Origin: Bacteroidota bacterium | GTDB lineage: Bacteria > Bacteroidota > Bacteroidia > Chitinophagales > Chitinophagaceae | Length of the DNA: 14,248 bases | Assembly (NCBI GenBank): GCA_023436425.1 | Contig: JAEZJD010000251.1 | Coordinates: forward strand, 1 to 14,248 | Direction: 5' to 3' | Shown here: piece after piece, positions 6,859-13,789 of the stretch | Position numbering within the stretch: position 1 is the first letter of the stretch | Layout of the letters: each line of letters opens with the position of its first letter | Notes under the pieces: model-generated | The model's database searches: none | What the model saw: the letters and a program-made list of their open reading frames with translations, nothing else | Told to the model about the DNA's origin: nothing | Made by a program: the position numbers and the translations under genes

Positions 6859-9042
6859 TCAGGCAAGTTCGTGAATATCTTCACTGTGTTTTATGCGGAT
6901 AACGACCTTCGTTCCTGCAGCTTCGCCGTTTTCATCCTGCAGATCGTGCATTTCGAAGAACGTTTGAATTTCACTATTCTGATTTAATAGCGCAAGTCGA
7001 TCCTTAGTGATTTTTAGTCCAAGCGACTTTCCTTTTTCGCCTGATTTTGTTTTTATTTCTGCTGCCCGTTTAGTCCCAATACCATTATCTGTAATGGTGC
7101 AGAGCAATGTTTTGTTTTCCAGGGTTATCCAGATGTCCAATCGTCCCCGTCCTTCTTTGTGCATTAACCCGTGCCAAATGGCATTCTCGCAAAAAGGCTG
7201 CAGTAGCAGCGGCGGAATAAACACGGAACCTGTTTCGATGGTGTTGGTGTAGGTGATGTTGTAATCGAAGGAGTTTTTAAATCGCAGGCGTTCCATGTCC
7301 AGGTAAAGGCGCAACATTTCCATTTCATCTTCCAGCGGAATAGATTGCTTTTGCGAGTTGATAAGCACCATTCTGATCAGCCGTGAAAAGCGAGTTAAAT
7401 AATCGGATGCGGCTTCTGTTTCGTTTTTAAGAACGAATCGGTTAATGGAGCTGAGGCAGTTAAAGATAAAATGCGGGTTCATTTGAGCCCGCAGTGCCTG
7501 CATTTCCAATTCAGTTGCTTTTTGTTCCAGTTCGGAATGCTTTTGTCTGCTTTGCAGTTCCCGAACCATTAATTCGTTCTCAAGTTGCAAGCGACGTAGT
7601 CGCTCAGCTTTTCTTTTGAAGCGCAAGGATCGAACCGTAAATACACCTACAAGTGCCAGCATGATGAGTCCCAGCGCTAAGCCGTTCTTCATTAACGTTT
7701 CTTGCCTTAACTTGGACTGCTTCAGTTGATTATCCTTTTTCAACAATTGCAATTGGCTTGTTCGTTTTGCATCTTCAGCAGCTTTCTTGTAAGTACTTAA
7801 CTGCATGTTGAGACGCCAAATAGTGCTTTGATTATGCAATGAGTCGTTCAACTGCGTATACTTTGTAAGATAATAGTAGGCACTATCGTTCTTCTGAAAT
7901 GCGTGAAAGATTTTCGCTAGCCCATGCGCGGTTTCCGTTAGAGTTTGTGTGTGAGTATAGTTTAAGAGACCTTTATCGCGTTGCGCCATATACTTGTTGT
8001 AAACGATTCTGTGTCTGTCCAGCGCTAACTGGTAGTACTTATTAGCAAGCGTTTTGTTTTCCAAAGCCGCGTAACTTTCTGCCAGTTCCAATGCTAGATC
8101 TCCCGCCCAATTTTCAGGAAAGCTTTTCTTCTCCTTGGAACTCACTAAAATATCTTTTGCTTTTTCCAATAATGTCACTGCTCTCGTGTAATTTTTTGCG
8201 TACAAATTCGCTGACCCGACATGCTTTACAAGAAACCTGTTTTCGGGATCGTCCCGATACGCCCTTTCAAAATAATAAACCGCCGAATCGTATTTTCCAG
8301 TATGCAAAAAGAAAGTACCGTATCCCCAATCCATTGAATAGTCAATTGGAGCAGCGTATTTAGCCGCCAGGTTTAGGTACGCCAATGCTGCATCATAATC
8401 ACCCACTCTTTTGTATAAATCGCTAAGTGTTTCGAAAGTGAATACTGAGATATACCATGCCCAACCAGGTGTACTTTCCTTTTTGACATCCGCGAGTTCA
8501 ACAGCTCTTTGGCAATAACTAAAACCCTCTGCATCATAGTTGCCACTGTTGGAGTACTCGTAGCAAAGCCACGCAGCGGCGTCAGCTTCGCCCTGCAGGT
8601 CACCCGCTTTTTTAAAATGTTCGAAAGCTTTTTTGAGCTCCCATCGTCTGTAATAAACACGTGCTATCAATCTGTCGTCGTTGATATTTTCGCCGATGCG
8701 GAGTGCTTCATTAAAAACGGAATCGGCTAATTTGTCATTCTTTCCTTGTGCATACCATCCCAGAGTTAACAATGCATACCCCAATCCCCTGGCGTACTTT
8801 GATTGTGATGCTTTTTCTTTGGCTCGTTTAGCGTAATCATACGCTGTCGCCTTGTCCTTGTCCGCCCAGGAGTGTTCCCACGCAATGTCGTTCAAAATGT
8901 CTACCTGTTCTGTGCCGGAAGCCGTAGTAAGTTTTTCTTTTAAGTAGGCGATCCTTATACTGTCGATCGGCTTTAAGTGTTGTGCTCCCAACTGACTGAA
9001 AAGAAGAAGTGTAAATGCAGTTAGTGAGATAATGTGTTTCAT
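6859..9042 (-). CDS. TPR-containing sensor histidine kinase, LytS type (HK1)
   Basis: This is a 727-residue membrane sensor kinase. The order is: signal peptide 1-20; helical TPR-like sensor region about 40-400, probably periplasmic; short coiled coil about 425-452; one membrane helix about 453-471; cytoplasmic coiled coil about 475-518; His_kinase domain (PF06580) with phospho-acceptor H524 in ALRAQMNPHFIFN; and HATPase with N box CENAIWHG (N620), G box DNGIG (652-656) and GKSLGL (671-676). The TPR character shows in repeated GDYDAALAYLNLA, GKYDSAVYYFERAY and KNYTRAVTLLEKA segments. It probably phosphorylates RR1, which follows after 2 nt. It is paralogous to HK2. The start (complement of 9040-9042) gives a good signal peptide. 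The signal sensed cannot be told from sequence. Confidence 0.94.
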   Translation of the reverse strand: MKHIISLTAFTLLLFSQLGAQHLKPIDSIRIAYLKEKLTTASGTEQVDILNDIAWEHSWADKDKATAYDYAKRAKEKASQSKYARGLGYALLTLGWYAQGKNDKLADSVFNEALRIGENINDDRLIARVYYRRWELKKAFEHFKKAGDLQGEADAAAWLCYEYSNSGNYDAEGFSYCQRAVELADVKKESTPGWAWYISVFTFETLSDLYKRVGDYDAALAYLNLAAKYAAPIDYSMDWGYGTFFLHTGKYDSAVYYFERAYRDDPENRFLVKHVGSANLYAKNYTRAVTLLEKAKDILVSSKEKKSFPENWAGDLALELAESYAALENKTLANKYYQLALDRHRIVYNKYMAQRDKGLLNYTHTQTLTETAHGLAKIFHAFQKNDSAYYYLTKYTQLNDSLHNQSTIWRLNMQLSTYKKAAEDAKRTSQLQLLKKDNQLKQSKLRQETLMKNGLALGLIMLALVGVFTVRSLRFKRKAERLRRLQLENELMVRELQSRQKHSELEQKATELEMQALRAQMNPHFIFNCLSSINRFVLKNETEAASDYLTRFSRLIRMVLINSQKQSIPLEDEMEMLRLYLDMERLRFKNSFDYNITYTNTIETGSVFIPPLLLQPFCENAIWHGLMHKEGRGRLDIWITLENKTLLCTITDNGIGTKRAAEIKTKSGEKGKSLGLKITKDRLALLNQNSEIQTFFEMHDLQDENGEAAGTKVVIRIKHSEDIHELA

Positions 9043-9108
9043 GATGGCTGGTTTAAGTTATTGATAATTGCAACATGAAACTATAGTCGTAGCAAAGCAG
9101 ATGGAATC

Positions 9109-9138
9109 ACAATTGAGTAGTTTGCCGGAGCAATTGAG
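9109..9138. promoter_or_regulatory. Candidate LytTR-type operator: two direct repeats at 21-bp spacing
   Basis: ACAATTGAG at 9109-9117 and GCAATTGAG at 9130-9138 are separated by exactly 12 nt. That is the 9-N12-9, two-helical-turn layout known for LytTR regulators such as AgrA and ComE, and the box resembles their ACAnTTnAG consensus. The shared core continues as CAATTGAG(T/C)AGTT. The site lies 67-96 bp upstream of the HK1 start codon, in the 114-bp gap after RR2. Overlapping inverted repeats are TTTGCC (9121-9126)/GGCAAA (9144-9149) and GAGCAG (9136-9141)/CTGCTC (9152-9157). Binding is inferred. Confidence 0.5.
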
Positions 9139-9156
9139 CAGTTGGCAAATTCTGCT

Positions 9157-9906
9157 CTATTTCATCACTTGCAACTTTTGCATCAGCAGCTCTTTCCTGC
9201 TGCGGGAAACATCTATGTGTGAGCCGTCGCTCATCACGATATAACCGCCTTCGCCACGGATGTACCTAGAAATTTCATTAAGGTTTACGATGAAGGAATT
9301 ATGGACCCTTAGAAAGGCATAGTCTTCGAGCATCTCTTCTGTTTCCTTTAATGTTCTCGACACCAAAATCCTCTTGCCACCGGCTAACGAAAATTCAGTG
9401 TAGTTGTTGCTGGCTGCACAGCTGATAATTGAACTCACAGGCACAAGCTCTAATCCTTGCATTGTGGGCAATGCAATTCGTTGAACCGGCACGCTTGGTT
9501 GGGACATTTTTTGTAACAGCAGACCAATTTGCTGTGTTACTGATCCACTGCGTTTCCTAACCACTTTCTCAACGGCATTGATCAACTCTTGCCGATCAAC
9601 GGGCTTTAATAAATAGTCAAGAGCAGAAAATTTAAAAGCTTTAATAGCGTACTGATTGTAGCTGGTAGTAAAGATTAGATCAAAATCGATTTGGTTTAAT
9701 CGTTGCAGCATTTCGAAGCCGTTCATGTGCGGCATTTCGATGTCCAGAAAAATAAGATCTGGTTTTTTTTTGCCGATTTGCTCCAGGGCGTCTGATCCGG
9801 AATGACAAACAGCCATAATGTCCACCTGAGAACAATTCTCTGAAAGCAATATCTGCAAAGCTTCGGAGCTGTTCTTTTCGTCATCTACAATAATTGCTTT
9901 GATCAT
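9157..9906 (-). CDS. LytTR family response regulator (RR2)
   Basis: This is a 249-residue receiver-LytTR response regulator. The receiver domain has D8/D9, phospho-acceptor D55 (LIFLDIEMPHMNG) and K101 (YLLKP). The LytTR domain at about 140-246 contains NNYTEFSL, VSRTLKETEEML, FLRVHNSFIVNL, GEGGYIVMSDGS and DVSRSRKELLMQ blocks. Its start codon overlaps the HK2 stop as ATGA, indicating translational coupling and that HK2 is its partner. It is paralogous to RR1, sharing the GEGGY, MSDGS and DVSRSRKE signature. Its stop lies 114 bp before the HK1 start on the same strand. That gap carries a 21-bp-period direct repeat suited to LytTR binding. Targets are unknown. Confidence 0.95.
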   Translation of the reverse strand: MIKAIIVDDEKNSSEALQILLSENCSQVDIMAVCHSGSDALEQIGKKKPDLIFLDIEMPHMNGFEMLQRLNQIDFDLIFTTSYNQYAIKAFKFSALDYLLKPVDRQELINAVEKVVRKRSGSVTQQIGLLLQKMSQPSVPVQRIALPTMQGLELVPVSSIISCAASNNYTEFSLAGGKRILVSRTLKETEEMLEDYAFLRVHNSFIVNLNEISRYIRGEGGYIVMSDGSHIDVSRSRKELLMQKLQVMK

Positions 9907-12278
9907 GCAAATTCGTTTTCTACTCTTTGTTGATATTGCTTGTTCCTGATCTGCAAAGTTATTTTCGTGCCTGCTGGTGCACCGTGAACGTCGAATATAT
10001 CTTCAACATGGAAGCAACTGTTTTCTTTTGAGCTACTATTGAATAATGCAAGTCTTTCCGTTGTCATTTTTAATCCAAAGGACTTGTGTGTTTCGGACGT
10101 TTTGCTTTTTAGTTCGGCAGCCCTCGTTCTGCCAACTCCATTGTCAATAATCTCGCACTGCAGAACGTCATTCTTGCTGCTCAGCAACACTTCTAATTTT
10201 CCTTGTCCGTCTTTATGCATTAGTCCGTGCCAAATTGCATTCTCGCAAAGTGGCTGCAGTAGCATTGGAGGGACGTAAATGCTTTCGGGTTCTATATTGT
10301 TGGTAAAAATGATGTTGTAATTGAAGCCGTTGTCAAAACGCAGTCGCTCCATATCGAGATACAATCGCAGCATGTCAACCTCGTCACTCAATGGAATTTT
10401 TGATAATTGAGAATTGGTTAAAACCGTCCTGATAAGGCGTGAGAACCTTGTTAAGTAATCCGACGCTGCACGGCTTTCGTTCTTGAGAATAAACTTATTG
10501 ATTGAACTAAGGCAGTTGAAAATAAAGTGTGGGTTCATTTGTGCACGCAACGCCTGCATATGTAGTTCTGCTGACTGCTGTTGTAGTTCTGCCTGCCGCT
10601 TCTCATTCTGCAATCTTTCATTTCTTCGTTTGAGCGTCAAAAAACGAATGGCGACAAAGCCCAGCACCAAAAGCAGAAAAAGCCCTGCAAGGAGGGCATT
10701 TCTGATAAATGTTTGTTGTTTCAGTTGTTGGTCCTTTAGCTTGTTGTCTTTGCCAAGCAGCGCTAAAGCCGATTCCTTTTGCTGTCGAACAAACTCCTGT
10801 TCTTTTAGTCGCTGATCTTTTAATAGTAATTCCTGGCCTTTTATCAAATTATCCTTGTTCAGAATTGCGAGTCTTGAATCGGTTGCCTGCTGCAGGAGTA
10901 GGTGCTGTTGGATTTGTTGTTCTTTAATAAGGTTTTCCCGTTGCAGCAAGGCCAGTTCGGCAATTCGTTTTGCATCCGCAGCTGATGTTTTGTATTTATT
11001 CAGCTGCCATAAGTACTGGCGATTGAGCATCCCATCTTTTATGTCGTAATACTTAGTTAGATAGATGTAAGCACTGTCGTAGTTCTTTAATCCTGCGTGA
11101 ATCTTTGATAGTACCTGGTAGTGATTCATTAAATCCAGTCTCTGGTCCCGGCCGACGCGACTAAAGCTTTCTGTTGCCAGTCGCAATGCTTCTGCATTGT
11201 TTCCTTTTGTATTGTAAGCTTTGGCCAAAGGCAAAAGCACTCGCCATGAAAATTTTCCTTGATTGAAGCTTTCGAATGGTGGTTTCAAAACCGATATTGC
11301 ACTATCGGCTTCATTTAGAGCGACTAAGATGTTGGCTTTGCCCAGTCTGTACCAGAACTCATTTCCCGGACCGTACGACGACAGGGACGTTTTGTTTAAA
11401 TAAAATCGAGCTGAGTCTAAGCGACCCATATCGACAAACAGTTGCGCCAGCTGTGCATAGCTTCCAGGAACGAAATCAGTTTTGTACTTGGCTGCGAAAT
11501 TTTTTGCTTTCAACACATAGTGCTTCGCGGTTTCATAATCCCCCGCGAGTTTGTATAATTCAGCCATGTTGTTGATAGAATTCCATTCCTGCCATATTCT
11601 ATAGTCCCTGTCTTCTTTGACTGTTTCTTTGCGAAACGCACCTTCAGAGAGCTGCATGCTCCTGTTGCAATATTGGATGCCTTCTTCAAATAAGCCGCGA
11701 GACCGAAAATCTTCGCAAAGCCAGGTCGACACTTCGCCTTCTTTTGTTTTGTTTCCTGCTTTGTTGTAGTAAAAAGCGGCTTTCTGGAAATTTTTCACTT
11801 TGTACGTGTTGTCGTTGTACAAGTATTCCTGCAGCGATAAGGATTCGTAAATGGAAGCGAGCAGGCTGTTGTCATTCAATTGTTCTGCAATGGTGAGAGC
11901 CCGCAACAAAAATCCTTCACCTCTTTTTAGGAATTCGCTTGCGTCTTTTTTTTGTTGTATTACCGGAATAGAATAGAACCAATCGCCACCGCCGAGTGCC
12001 GCGAGTGATTTCGCAATTCCCTTACGATAATTAATTCTTTCGGCTTCCACCAATGCGGCTGTGGCATAACGTTTTTGCGAATCGGCTCTGTCCACCCATT
12101 TTTTTGCCAGTGATGTAGAATGGTCGGCAATTTCAAGTAAAGCGTTTACACGAGGTACTCCTTTCAAATGAGGAAGTTGTCTTTGAAGTTTAGAAACGAT
12201 TTCTGATGAAGATTTGGTTTGCGACGACGCCGATAGGGAAATAGATACAAATAGAAAGAACGCGAAAAACTTTCTCAT
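9903..12278 (-). CDS. TPR-containing sensor histidine kinase with extended coiled coil (HK2)
   Basis: This is a 791-residue paralogue of HK1. The order is: signal peptide 1-19 (ending SLSASS); TPR-like periplasmic sensor about 40-425; long Gln/Lys/Leu-rich coiled coil about 430-524; one membrane helix about 527-546; short cytoplasmic coiled coil; His_kinase domain with H584 in ALRAQMNPHFIFN; and HATPase with N680 (CENAIWHG) and DNGVG (712-716). The periplasmic coiled coil contains three copies of an L-A-(L/I)-L-x-(R/K)-(E/D)-N motif at 442, 470 and 505, spaced 28 and 35 residues, both multiples of seven. HK1 has only one copy. RR2 overlaps the stop by 4 nt and is the likely target. TPR repeats are judged by eye from segments such as GDYETAKHYVLKAKNFA and KNYDSAYIYLTKYYD. 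The ligand is unknown. Confidence 0.94.
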   Translation of the reverse strand: MRKFFAFFLFVSISLSASSQTKSSSEIVSKLQRQLPHLKGVPRVNALLEIADHSTSLAKKWVDRADSQKRYATAALVEAERINYRKGIAKSLAALGGGDWFYSIPVIQQKKDASEFLKRGEGFLLRALTIAEQLNDNSLLASIYESLSLQEYLYNDNTYKVKNFQKAAFYYNKAGNKTKEGEVSTWLCEDFRSRGLFEEGIQYCNRSMQLSEGAFRKETVKEDRDYRIWQEWNSINNMAELYKLAGDYETAKHYVLKAKNFAAKYKTDFVPGSYAQLAQLFVDMGRLDSARFYLNKTSLSSYGPGNEFWYRLGKANILVALNEADSAISVLKPPFESFNQGKFSWRVLLPLAKAYNTKGNNAEALRLATESFSRVGRDQRLDLMNHYQVLSKIHAGLKNYDSAYIYLTKYYDIKDGMLNRQYLWQLNKYKTSAADAKRIAELALLQRENLIKEQQIQQHLLLQQATDSRLAILNKDNLIKGQELLLKDQRLKEQEFVRQQKESALALLGKDNKLKDQQLKQQTFIRNALLAGLFLLLVLGFVAIRFLTLKRRNERLQNEKRQAELQQQSAELHMQALRAQMNPHFIFNCLSSINKFILKNESRAASDYLTRFSRLIRTVLTNSQLSKIPLSDEVDMLRLYLDMERLRFDNGFNYNIIFTNNIEPESIYVPPMLLQPLCENAIWHGLMHKDGQGKLEVLLSSKNDVLQCEIIDNGVGRTRAAELKSKTSETHKSFGLKMTTERLALFNSSSKENSCFHVEDIFDVHGAPAGTKITLQIRNKQYQQRVENEFA

Positions 12279-12334
12279 AACGATGGCGAAATGCTGTTTG
12301 GTTGAAAAAGTACAGTTTATTCAGCATTTCACTG

Positions 12335-12365
12335 CTAAAGTATTCTGGTGTGAACGCGGATCAAA
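12335..12365 (-). promoter_or_regulatory. Possible Bacteroidota-type promoter for HK2-RR2
   Basis: On the - strand, TTTG (12365-12362) is followed after 19 nt by TACTTTAG (12342-12335), one mismatch from TAnnTTTG. Transcription would begin about 50 nt before the HK2 start codon. A small GC hairpin (CGCGG 12355-12359, CCGCG 12366-12370) overlaps the -33 element. Confidence 0.3.
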
Positions 12366-12434
12366 CCGCGGGTGAGCGCTTTGCTGAAAAGAAGGGATAA
12401 TTGGTAGGAATATACAGTTGCCTGTAGTGCACCG

Positions 12435-12620
12435 TTATTGTTCTTTCTTCAAATCTCTGAGTGGATTATTCGCCTGGCGTTCAGCTACGGTTGGCAAGTC
12501 GCTGATGGACTTGTCGTCAAAGTCATTCGGTTGTTGATCAATAAATTCCGGTTGATGCTTTTGTTGTTGATCTGCAGATGAAGGCTGAGGGTAGCTTTCT
12601 TGTTTTTTGTCTTTGTCCAT
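12435..12620 (-). CDS. Small hydrophilic, probably disordered protein
   Basis: This is a 61-residue protein of unknown function. It is dominated by Gln, Asp, Lys, Pro and Asn, with no Cys or Trp and no signal peptide or membrane segment. The N-terminus begins MDKDKKQESYPQP and the middle is Gln/Pro-rich (DQQQKHQPEFIDQQP). The last third (SISDLPTVAERQANNPLRDL) is the only part with regularly spaced hydrophobics and could fold or bind a partner. It is the most downstream of four small hydrophilic genes on the same strand, 63 bp after the Ser/Gly-rich gene and separated from it by a strong hairpin. Composition suggests a stress-related hydrophilin, but this is inference. Confidence 0.65.
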   Translation of the reverse strand: MDKDKKQESYPQPSSADQQQKHQPEFIDQQPNDFDDKSISDLPTVAERQANNPLRDLKKEQ

Positions 12621-12634
12621 AGCGTCTTTTTAAA

Positions 12635-12666
12635 AGTCAAGCCCTGTAGTGATACAAGGCTTGACT
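12635..12666 (-). terminator. Long hairpin after the Ser/Gly-rich protein gene, probable terminator
   Basis: Arms AGTCAAGCC (12635-12643) and GGCTTGACT (12658-12666) pair perfectly. After one mismatch (C12644/A12657) the stem continues with TGTA/TACA and closes on a GTGA tetraloop. On the - strand the stem is followed by only a short T-run before A-rich sequence, so termination may be partial. A regulatory or mRNA-stabilising 3' hairpin is the alternative. Confidence 0.55.
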
Positions 12667-12683
12667 ATAGAATAAAGAAAATA

Positions 12684-13133
12684 CTAAATGCCACCGGAGT
12701 TGGAACTGCTTCGACCGGAATTTCCAGTACCCATGCTGCTTCCGCGTCCCTGATCACCGCCTTCTATTCCTTGGCCAGAAGAAGTGCCCGTTCCTGAGCG
12801 TCCGCTGTTGCCTGACTGAGAATTGCCCAAACCAGAACCACTTTGAGAACCGCCTGTTTGTTGGTTCTGTCCGCCTAAGTTTTCTGAACTACGGCTTGAA
12901 CCACTCTGAGAACCTTGAGAACTACGATCTGAGCCACTGTTATAGTCAGAGCCTGAACGTTGACTGTTGCCCGACTGAGAACCGCCTAAGCCTGAAGAGC
13001 TACTTGTGCCTTGGCTTTGTCCGCCCAAACCCTCAGAGCCTTTGTTTGAATTGCCCGGTTGGCTACCGCTTTGATTGTGGCTTCCCAAATTAGAATTTCT
13101 GTTTTGATCATCATTTCTCATGTTGTCTGCCAT
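12684..13133 (-). CDS. Ser/Gly-rich low-complexity protein, probably disordered
   Basis: This is a 149-residue protein of unknown function with 38 Gly and 42 Ser (54% together); the rest is mainly Gln, Asn, Arg and Asp. It has no Cys, Trp or Phe and a single Tyr (64). There is no signal peptide or membrane helix. Short degenerate repeats are visible: GLGGSQSGNSQRSG at 48-61 and GLGNSQSGNSGRSG at 101-114, with further SQSG and LGGQ units between. The N-terminal 15 residues (MADNMRNDDQNRNSN) are Asp/Asn/Arg-rich and resemble the starts of the neighbouring small proteins. Such sequences are expected to be unfolded in solution. Roles as a desiccation or osmotic protectant, or in condensates, are speculation. 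An inverted repeat (AACTGTCA/TGACAGTT) lies 32-78 bp upstream of the start. Confidence 0.65.
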   Translation of the reverse strand: MADNMRNDDQNRNSNLGSHNQSGSQPGNSNKGSEGLGGQSQGTSSSSGLGGSQSGNSQRSGSDYNSGSDRSSQGSQSGSSRSSENLGGQNQQTGGSQSGSGLGNSQSGNSGRSGTGTSSGQGIEGGDQGRGSSMGTGNSGRSSSNSGGI

Positions 13134-13164
13134 AACTTAAAATTTTGAATTATAAAATGATAAG

Positions 13165-13211
13165 AACTGTCATATACTCTAAAAACTTCATGCCGATTAC
13201 ACCTGACAGTT
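13165..13211. promoter_or_regulatory. Inverted repeat upstream of the Ser/Gly-rich protein gene
   Basis: AACTGTCA at 13165-13172 and TGACAGTT at 13204-13211 are perfect 8-bp inverted arms 31 bp apart. They lie in the 149-bp gap between the 13283-13495 and 12684-13133 genes. Each arm contains ACAGTT, reminiscent of a LytTR half-site, but the inverted arrangement is atypical for that family. A paired operator is possible; no clear -7/-33 promoter was found here. Confidence 0.3.
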
Positions 13212-13282
13212 TACCTCAATAAAGAAAGTTGAAGCAGAACTTGCTTCCGCAGCAATTATGTAGAAGCTGGTCAACACAAGAG

Positions 13283-13495
13283 TTAAGCTGCTTGACCGTC
13301 GTAGTCGCTGCCCGACACACCTCTTTTTGTGTGGAGTTCAGAACCACGTTCGGTGCGATTCCCACGACCGGCAATTAGCGCGTCTCTATCCAGGTCCGTT
13401 GTGCCACCTTGATTAGATGATGCGTTTTGGCGATCGCCGCTCCGCGTCAATTCTTCGTTTGTTGAACGTCTGTTTTTTTCATTGTCTTTTTTCAT
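13283..13495 (-). CDS. Small hydrophilic charged protein, probably disordered
   Basis: This is a 70-residue protein of unknown function. It is rich in Arg, Asn, Asp, Glu, Ser and Gly, with no Cys, Trp or Phe and one Tyr. It starts MKKDNEKNRRSTNEELTRSG and ends KRGVSGSDYDGQAA. The only hydrophobic patch is DLDRDALIAGRGNR in the middle. The C-terminal SGSDYDGQ box may be a short conserved motif. There is no KGG repeat of the Con-10/GsiB type, so it cannot be placed in that family. It begins 12 bp downstream of the 13508-13687 gene on the same strand, so the two are probably co-transcribed. A stress-protein role is inferred only from composition and neighbours. Confidence 0.65.
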   Translation of the reverse strand: MKKDNEKNRRSTNEELTRSGDRQNASSNQGGTTDLDRDALIAGRGNRTERGSELHTKRGVSGSDYDGQAA

Positions 13496-13507
13496 AGTGA
13501 ATTGTTT

Positions 13508-13687
13508 TTAGTGATTACTTCCCCGAACCTGATTGCTTCCATCAGAGCCATTTCGTTCCCGGCCATTTCCATAGCGGTTTTGCCGCTGACTCATTGTTTC
13601 ATACTCGTGTGCATCCCTTTCTGTAGCTTTTGATGGCTTCTTTGCAGCAACCTTTTGTTCTTCAGGGGCTTTCTTATTTTCCCTCAT
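13508..13687 (-). CDS. Small hydrophilic basic protein (59 aa), probably disordered
   Basis: This is a 59-residue frame from ATG (complement of 13685-13687) to TAA (complement of 13508-13510). It begins MRENKKAPEEQKVAAKKPSK and ends GSDGSNQVRGSNH. The N-terminal half is Lys/Glu/Ala-rich and may form a charged helix. The C-terminal half is Arg/Asn/Gly/Ser-rich and resembles the neighbouring small proteins, for example its NGRERNGSDGSN segment. There is no Cys, Trp or Phe. It is the first gene of the - strand cluster, 12 bp before the next small gene, and diverges from the AI-2E family gene across a 102-bp gap. The composition, matching orientation and tight spacing support a real gene. Confidence 0.6.
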   Translation of the reverse strand: MRENKKAPEEQKVAAKKPSKATERDAHEYETMSQRQNRYGNGRERNGSDGSNQVRGSNH

Positions 13688-13789
13688 AAAATGCTTTCTG
13701 TAAGTTCCGAAAAAAGCGTGCCGACAAACACCTGAATGATGGCATTCTGCTCATTAATAGATGGCTTTTACTAATTTCACTTTCACGCG

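Noticed and set aside
9136..9157. GAGCAG/CTGCTC hairpin at the RR2 stop codon as terminator
   Set aside because: A 6-bp stem with a 10-nt loop and no T-tail; overlaps the direct repeats, so it is noted only as part of that region.
10483..10815. 110-codon + strand frame with Cys-rich translation inside HK2
   Set aside because: It is the antisense shadow of the Gln/Leu-rich coiled-coil region; the Cys run reflects complement of GCA/GCT-type codons and not a real protein.
12355..12370. CGCGG-ATCAAA-CCGCG hairpin as terminator of the 61-residue gene
   Set aside because: The stem is only 5 bp and there is no T-run after it in either direction; it also overlaps a possible -33 element.
12312..12420. 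Two ACAGTT boxes upstream of HK2 as a second LytTR operator
   Set aside because: They are about 100 bp apart and neither has a partner at 21 bp; geometry does not fit.
12413..12426. TACAG-TTGC-CTGTA hairpin after the 61-residue gene
   Set aside because: A 5-bp stem without a T-run; likely chance.
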